Assembly: GCF_026723865.1 (NCBI RefSeq)
Contig: NZ_CP113529.1
Location: 5,270,001-5,334,000 of the forward strand
Reading direction: 5' to 3'
DNA: 64,000 bases
Origin: Mycobacterium sp. Aquia_216
GTDB lineage: Bacteria; Actinomycetota; Actinomycetes; Mycobacteriales; Mycobacteriaceae
A program made the position numbers and the translations under genes. The notes below the pieces were generated by a model that had not been told where the DNA came from, did not search any database, and was given only the letters and a program-made list of their open reading frames with translations. Below are positions 61,095-64,000 of the stretch, piece after piece; positions within the stretch are counted from its first letter, which is position 1, and the number at the start of each line of letters is the position of its first letter.

Positions 61095-62551
61095 GGTGCG
61101 GTCCTATCGCTGTCGGGTCTGGTGACGTCGGCCCCGCCGTCCGGCGCCGCGGGGGACGGTGCTGGCGTGTCGGACGGCGGCGCCGCGGCGGCGGGCGGTG
61201 ACTCCTGCGGCGCTGGCGCTGGCGGCACTCCAGGCCATAGCGGAACGCCACCGGGGCCGTACAGGGGCGCACCGTAGGCAGGCGCGCCTGGGTAAGGAAT
61301 CGGTCCGGGCGCAGGCGCAGAAATATTGCCGGCGATGTGGGGCACGTCGGGCACTGGCCGAGTGACCGGGAAGTAGTTGATGAACCAGGGGTGCCCGATG
61401 CCGGGGTTGGGCCGGTAGTCGATGCCGGTGCCCCAGCCCGTGTTGGTGACCAGTGCCCGCACCGGAAAGTTTTTGCTGACGTCAGGCAGGGACCCGCAAC
61501 TCGGTTTTCCGCCGGGGCCACCTTTGGCCGCGACGATCGGCAAGTTGTCGGGGTACCGGTACGGATCGGCCCCCCACAACACGAACGCGTCGAGGATGGC
61601 TGTCCTGCCGTTTCCGCCGATCGACCGCCGGCCGATCTTGTCGTACCAGAGTTTCGTCCCAACCAGCAGGCAGGTGTAGGTCGGGCTGTACTTGAGTAAC
61701 AGGGCAGTAGTGGGCTCCAAGGTGTTGACCGCGTCGATGAAATTCTGCTGATTGGGCGGCGCGAGCAAGTTGACCCCGCTACTGGCAAACCCCGCCGTGC
61801 TCAGTAGCAGCGCGTCGAGGTCAGTGCTGTGCTGAGCGACGGTCCTACTAGTGGCGCTCGCCGAGTCAAGGATCGAGACGATGTTGTTGGCCGCACCGTT
61901 GTAGGCGTCACTGAATCGTTTGAAGGAGCGCCAATCGCCGGCCATCGCGTCGCTTCGCGCGTTGAGAGCCAACAGCACGTCGTTGGCGTCGGTGGTGGCT
62001 TCGCCAATGCGCTGGCCTTGGCCGCGGACACCGTCGGCTAGTGCGCTGATGATTGCATTGAGCTTGGGCGGGTCCACCTGGTGCAAAACGTCGACGACGT
62101 TTTGAAACACGGTGTTGACCTCGGTGGTCACGTTGCGCGAGGCCAGTACAGTACCGGCGGCCAGATGCTGGCGGCTGGGTTGTTCGGGATAGATCAGGTC
62201 GACGTATTTGGCGCCGAATGCGGTCGTGGCCCGAATCTGTGCGCCGATGTTCGCCGGAATGTGGGAAATCTGGTCGCTATCGATGTCAAGCTTCAACGCC
62301 ACGGGCTGATGCCCGCCGACGATGCCCGCAACTTGGCCGACCTGTACACCACGCAGCTTGACTTTGGCGCCCGGGTCCATGACCAATCCCGCGCGGTCGG
62401 AGACAAGGGTGACGGAAACGTAGGAGCGGAAGCTGCCGTTGAAGAGGCCGGTAGTCAGCAGGGTCAGCGACACGGCGAGCAGCACGAATGCGGCTGTCCA
62501 CCAACCGGGGTGCAGGCGGCGTTCACGTTTGCGAGTTGCGGAGGTCGGCAT
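61091..62551 (-). CDS. mceA: Mce-family protein MceA
   Basis: 486 residues, starting 4 bp after the yrbEB stop. A transmembrane helix (about 17-37) precedes the MCE domain (SYVSVTLVSDRAGLVMDPGA) and a long helical domain, with C-terminal Pro/Ala-rich tail. MceA is the first channel subunit. Which of the numbered mce operons this corresponds to cannot be decided from the sequence alone. Confidence 0.92.
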   Translation of the reverse strand: MPTSATRKRERRLHPGWWTAAFVLLAVSLTLLTTGLFNGSFRSYVSVTLVSDRAGLVMDPGAKVKLRGVQVGQVAGIVGGHQPVALKLDIDSDQISHIPANIGAQIRATTAFGAKYVDLIYPEQPSRQHLAAGTVLASRNVTTEVNTVFQNVVDVLHQVDPPKLNAIISALADGVRGQGQRIGEATTDANDVLLALNARSDAMAGDWRSFKRFSDAYNGAANNIVSILDSASATSRTVAQHSTDLDALLLSTAGFASSGVNLLAPPNQQNFIDAVNTLEPTTALLLKYSPTYTCLLVGTKLWYDKIGRRSIGGNGRTAILDAFVLWGADPYRYPDNLPIVAAKGGPGGKPSCGSLPDVSKNFPVRALVTNTGWGTGIDYRPNPGIGHPWFINYFPVTRPVPDVPHIAGNISAPAPGPIPYPGAPAYGAPLYGPGGVPLWPGVPPAPAPQESPPAAAAPPSDTPAPSPAAPDGGADVTRPDSDRTAP

Positions 62552-62555
62552 CGCG

Positions 62556-63410
62556 CTATCCCGAGAGGTGAAAGTTGCCGGACTGCCCGTAGACGGACAG
62601 CGAAATCATCAGGGTCACCAGTACTACGGCGATCAAGGAAGTCCGCACGGCCCGGCCGACTGCCTCCCCGACCCCGGCGGGGCCGCCGGCGGCGGTGTAT
62701 CCGTAGTAGGTGTGCACAAGCATCACCACGATCGCCATCGCTATGGCGCTCACGAAGGACCACAGCAGATCGGTGGGGTTGAGGAAGGTGTAAAAGTAAT
62801 GGTCGTAGACGCCGACTGATTGTCCGTAGACGTATGTGGTGCCAAATCGGGCGGCGAGGAACGACATCAGCACGCCGATGGCGTACAGCGGGCCTACCAC
62901 CAGCACGCCGGCCATCAGTCGCGTCGAGGCCAGGTAGGCGATTGACCGGACACCGATCACCTCTAGGGCGTCGATCTCTTCGTTGATGCGCATCGCACCC
63001 AGCTGCGCTGTGGCCCCGGCGCCGATGGTGGCCGCCATGCCGATTCCTGACACCAGGGGCGCCAACAGACGCACATTGATATAGGCCGAGACGAATCCGG
63101 TGAGCGCCTCGGTGCCGATACCGGCCAAGAGGTTGTAACCCTGGACGGCAACCAACGCGCCCGCCGACATCGTTAGGAAGCCGACTGTGGCTATCGTGCC
63201 CCCGATCATGGCGAGCGCGCCGCTGCCCAGGCTCATCGTGGCAATGAGCCGCACAGTTTCCCTGCGGTAGTTGGCCAGGGAGTCTTGAATAGATCGCACC
63301 GTCGCGGCATAGAAGGCGATCTGCGTCCCAATATGGTTCCAGCCGTATACGAAGCCGGCAATCGCGTTACGGGTGCGGGACCATGGGTATCGGGCGGCGT
63401 CGTAGTTCAC
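62556..63410 (-). CDS. yrbEB: YrbE-type permease B of the Mce system
   Basis: 284 residues, overlapping the yrbEA stop as ATGA. MlaE/YrbE permease with five to six predicted membrane helices and the conserved amphipathic motif GAMRINEEIDALEVIGV, the coupling element contacted by the ATPase. It forms the inner-membrane part of the importer together with YrbEA, powered by MceG. Confidence 0.94.
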   Translation of the reverse strand: MNYDAARYPWSRTRNAIAGFVYGWNHIGTQIAFYAATVRSIQDSLANYRRETVRLIATMSLGSGALAMIGGTIATVGFLTMSAGALVAVQGYNLLAGIGTEALTGFVSAYINVRLLAPLVSGIGMAATIGAGATAQLGAMRINEEIDALEVIGVRSIAYLASTRLMAGVLVVGPLYAIGVLMSFLAARFGTTYVYGQSVGVYDHYFYTFLNPTDLLWSFVSAIAMAIVVMLVHTYYGYTAAGGPAGVGEAVGRAVRTSLIAVVLVTLMISLSVYGQSGNFHLSG

Positions 63411-64000
63411 ATCGTTGCCTTAACGCCGACTGCCGTTGCCAGCAGGTTGATTACGAACAGCGCCATGAAGGAAAACACCACAGTTTCGTTGACCGCGTTG
63501 CCCACGCCAGCGGGACCGCCATCAACGTGCATGCCCTTGTAGCAGGCGATCAGGCTGGCCGCCAGGCCGAATAGCGCTGCCTTGCATAGCGAAATGACAA
63601 CCTGGGGCAAGCCCGTAAACAGGGTGATTCCCGCTGCGAATGCTCCTGGGTTGACGTGTTGGACGAACACTGAGAACGCGAATCCGCCTGTGAGCCCGAC
63701 GATCGCGACGATCGAATCCAGTAGCAAAGCGACCACGGTTGCCGCGAGGATCCGCGGGACGACTAACGCTTGTATCGGGTTGATCCCAATCACCCGCATG
63801 GCGTCTATCTCTTCTCGGATGGTGCGCGCACCCAAATCCGCGCACATTGCGGTGGCGCCGGCGCCGGCTACAACCAGCACGGTGACCAACGGCCCGATCT
63901 GGGTGACGGCCCCGAACGCGGCTGAGGAACCAGAGAAGTCGGCAGCGCCGAACTCCACTAGCAGGATGTTGAGGGTGAACACCGACAGCACGGTGAATGG
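63407..64000 (-). CDS. yrbEA: YrbE-type permease A, C-terminal part, cut by window edge
   Basis: The last 197 residues are present; the frame runs open through 64000, so the N-terminal about 60-70 residues and the operon promoter lie outside. The permease coupling motif reads LGARTIREEIDAMRVIGI. It is first gene of the mce operon as far as visible, upstream of yrbEB. Confidence 0.93.
   Translation of the reverse strand, partial: PFTVLSVFTLNILLVEFGAADFSGSSAAFGAVTQIGPLVTVLVVAGAGATAMCADLGARTIREEIDAMRVIGINPIQALVVPRILAATVVALLLDSIVAIVGLTGGFAFSVFVQHVNPGAFAAGITLFTGLPQVVISLCKAALFGLAASLIACYKGMHVDGGPAGVGNAVNETVVFSFMALFVINLLATAVGVKATM

Noticed and set aside
1..64000. CRISPR arrays, rRNA genes, complete tRNA genes, phage structural genes
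   Set aside because: I looked for regularly spaced repeats, tRNA-like cloverleaves and typical phage proteins and found none beyond the tRNA 3' remnant.

Overview
The window is high-GC actinobacterial DNA, almost certainly from a Mycobacterium. The reasons are a complete mce operon (two YrbE permeases, MceA-F, Mce-associated proteins and an MceG-type ATPase), an MPT51/antigen-85-like secreted protein, a DUF732 secreted protein, dense TetR/P450/SDR/acyl-CoA gene content, and a CO-dehydrogenase-type cluster with the gene order I recall for M. tuberculosis Rv0377-Rv0368c. Species cannot be fixed from the sequence alone.

Layout. (1) 1-3.6 kb, minus strand: the start of a cytochrome P450 that leaves the window, two 3-hydroxyisobutyrate-dehydrogenase-like enzymes and a second, complete P450. 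Two promoters here share a CGATA-N3-TATCG palindrome. (2) 3.8-14.2 kb: a LysR regulator divergent from a nine-gene form I CO dehydrogenase operon. It holds the coxM, coxS and coxL subunits, two XdhC-family maturation proteins, a MobA-like nucleotidyltransferase, a MoxR ATPase (CoxD), a CoxG-like membrane protein and a VWA protein (CoxE). (3) 14.6-25.5 kb: a Baeyer-Villiger monooxygenase, an SDR/DapB-like/TetR operon, a VOC protein, a TetR-hydrolase divergent pair, and further TetR and AraC regulators. Decayed DNA is mixed in: a DapB-like fragment, an IS481 remnant and a frameshifted CNB-thioredoxin-reductase gene. (4) 25.9-30.5 kb: alpha/beta hydrolase, two NmrA-like paralogues, metallo-beta-lactamase-fold protein and beta-carbonic anhydrase. 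(5) 30.8-32.5 kb: a gene graveyard with an MPT51-like pseudogene, a tRNA-like 3' end and an acetyl-CoA synthetase pseudogene.

(6) 32.5-50.2 kb is the most interesting part. It is a catabolic island with three Rieske oxygenases, a phthalate-dioxygenase-type reductase, an acyl-CoA synthetase, a thiolase-like/DUF35 pair, three SDRs (one with its whole catalytic triad replaced), a crotonase resembling the beta-diketone-cleaving 6-oxocamphor-hydrolase group, a CMD-ABM fusion, an acyl-CoA dehydrogenase and a TetR regulator. The same TGTCGACA palindrome with AT-rich flanks lies in four intergenic regions, at positions that would control every main transcription unit. Two of the Rieske genes share a perfectly identical 375-bp segment in inverted orientation about 11 kb apart. 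I infer a co-regulated, probably undescribed pathway for an alicyclic or aromatic (terpenoid- or steroid-like) substrate: ring oxygenation, alcohol oxidation, hydrolytic C-C cleavage, CoA activation and thiolytic or aldol cleavage.

(7) 50.3-64.0 kb, minus strand: mceG, MPT51-like protein, a possible 36-residue protein, CAP-domain protein, two Mce-associated proteins, mceF-mceA, yrbEB and the 3' part of yrbEA, cut by the window edge. Together they form a lipid or sterol import system with its own ATPase copy close by, which may supply substrate to the neighbouring catabolic island.
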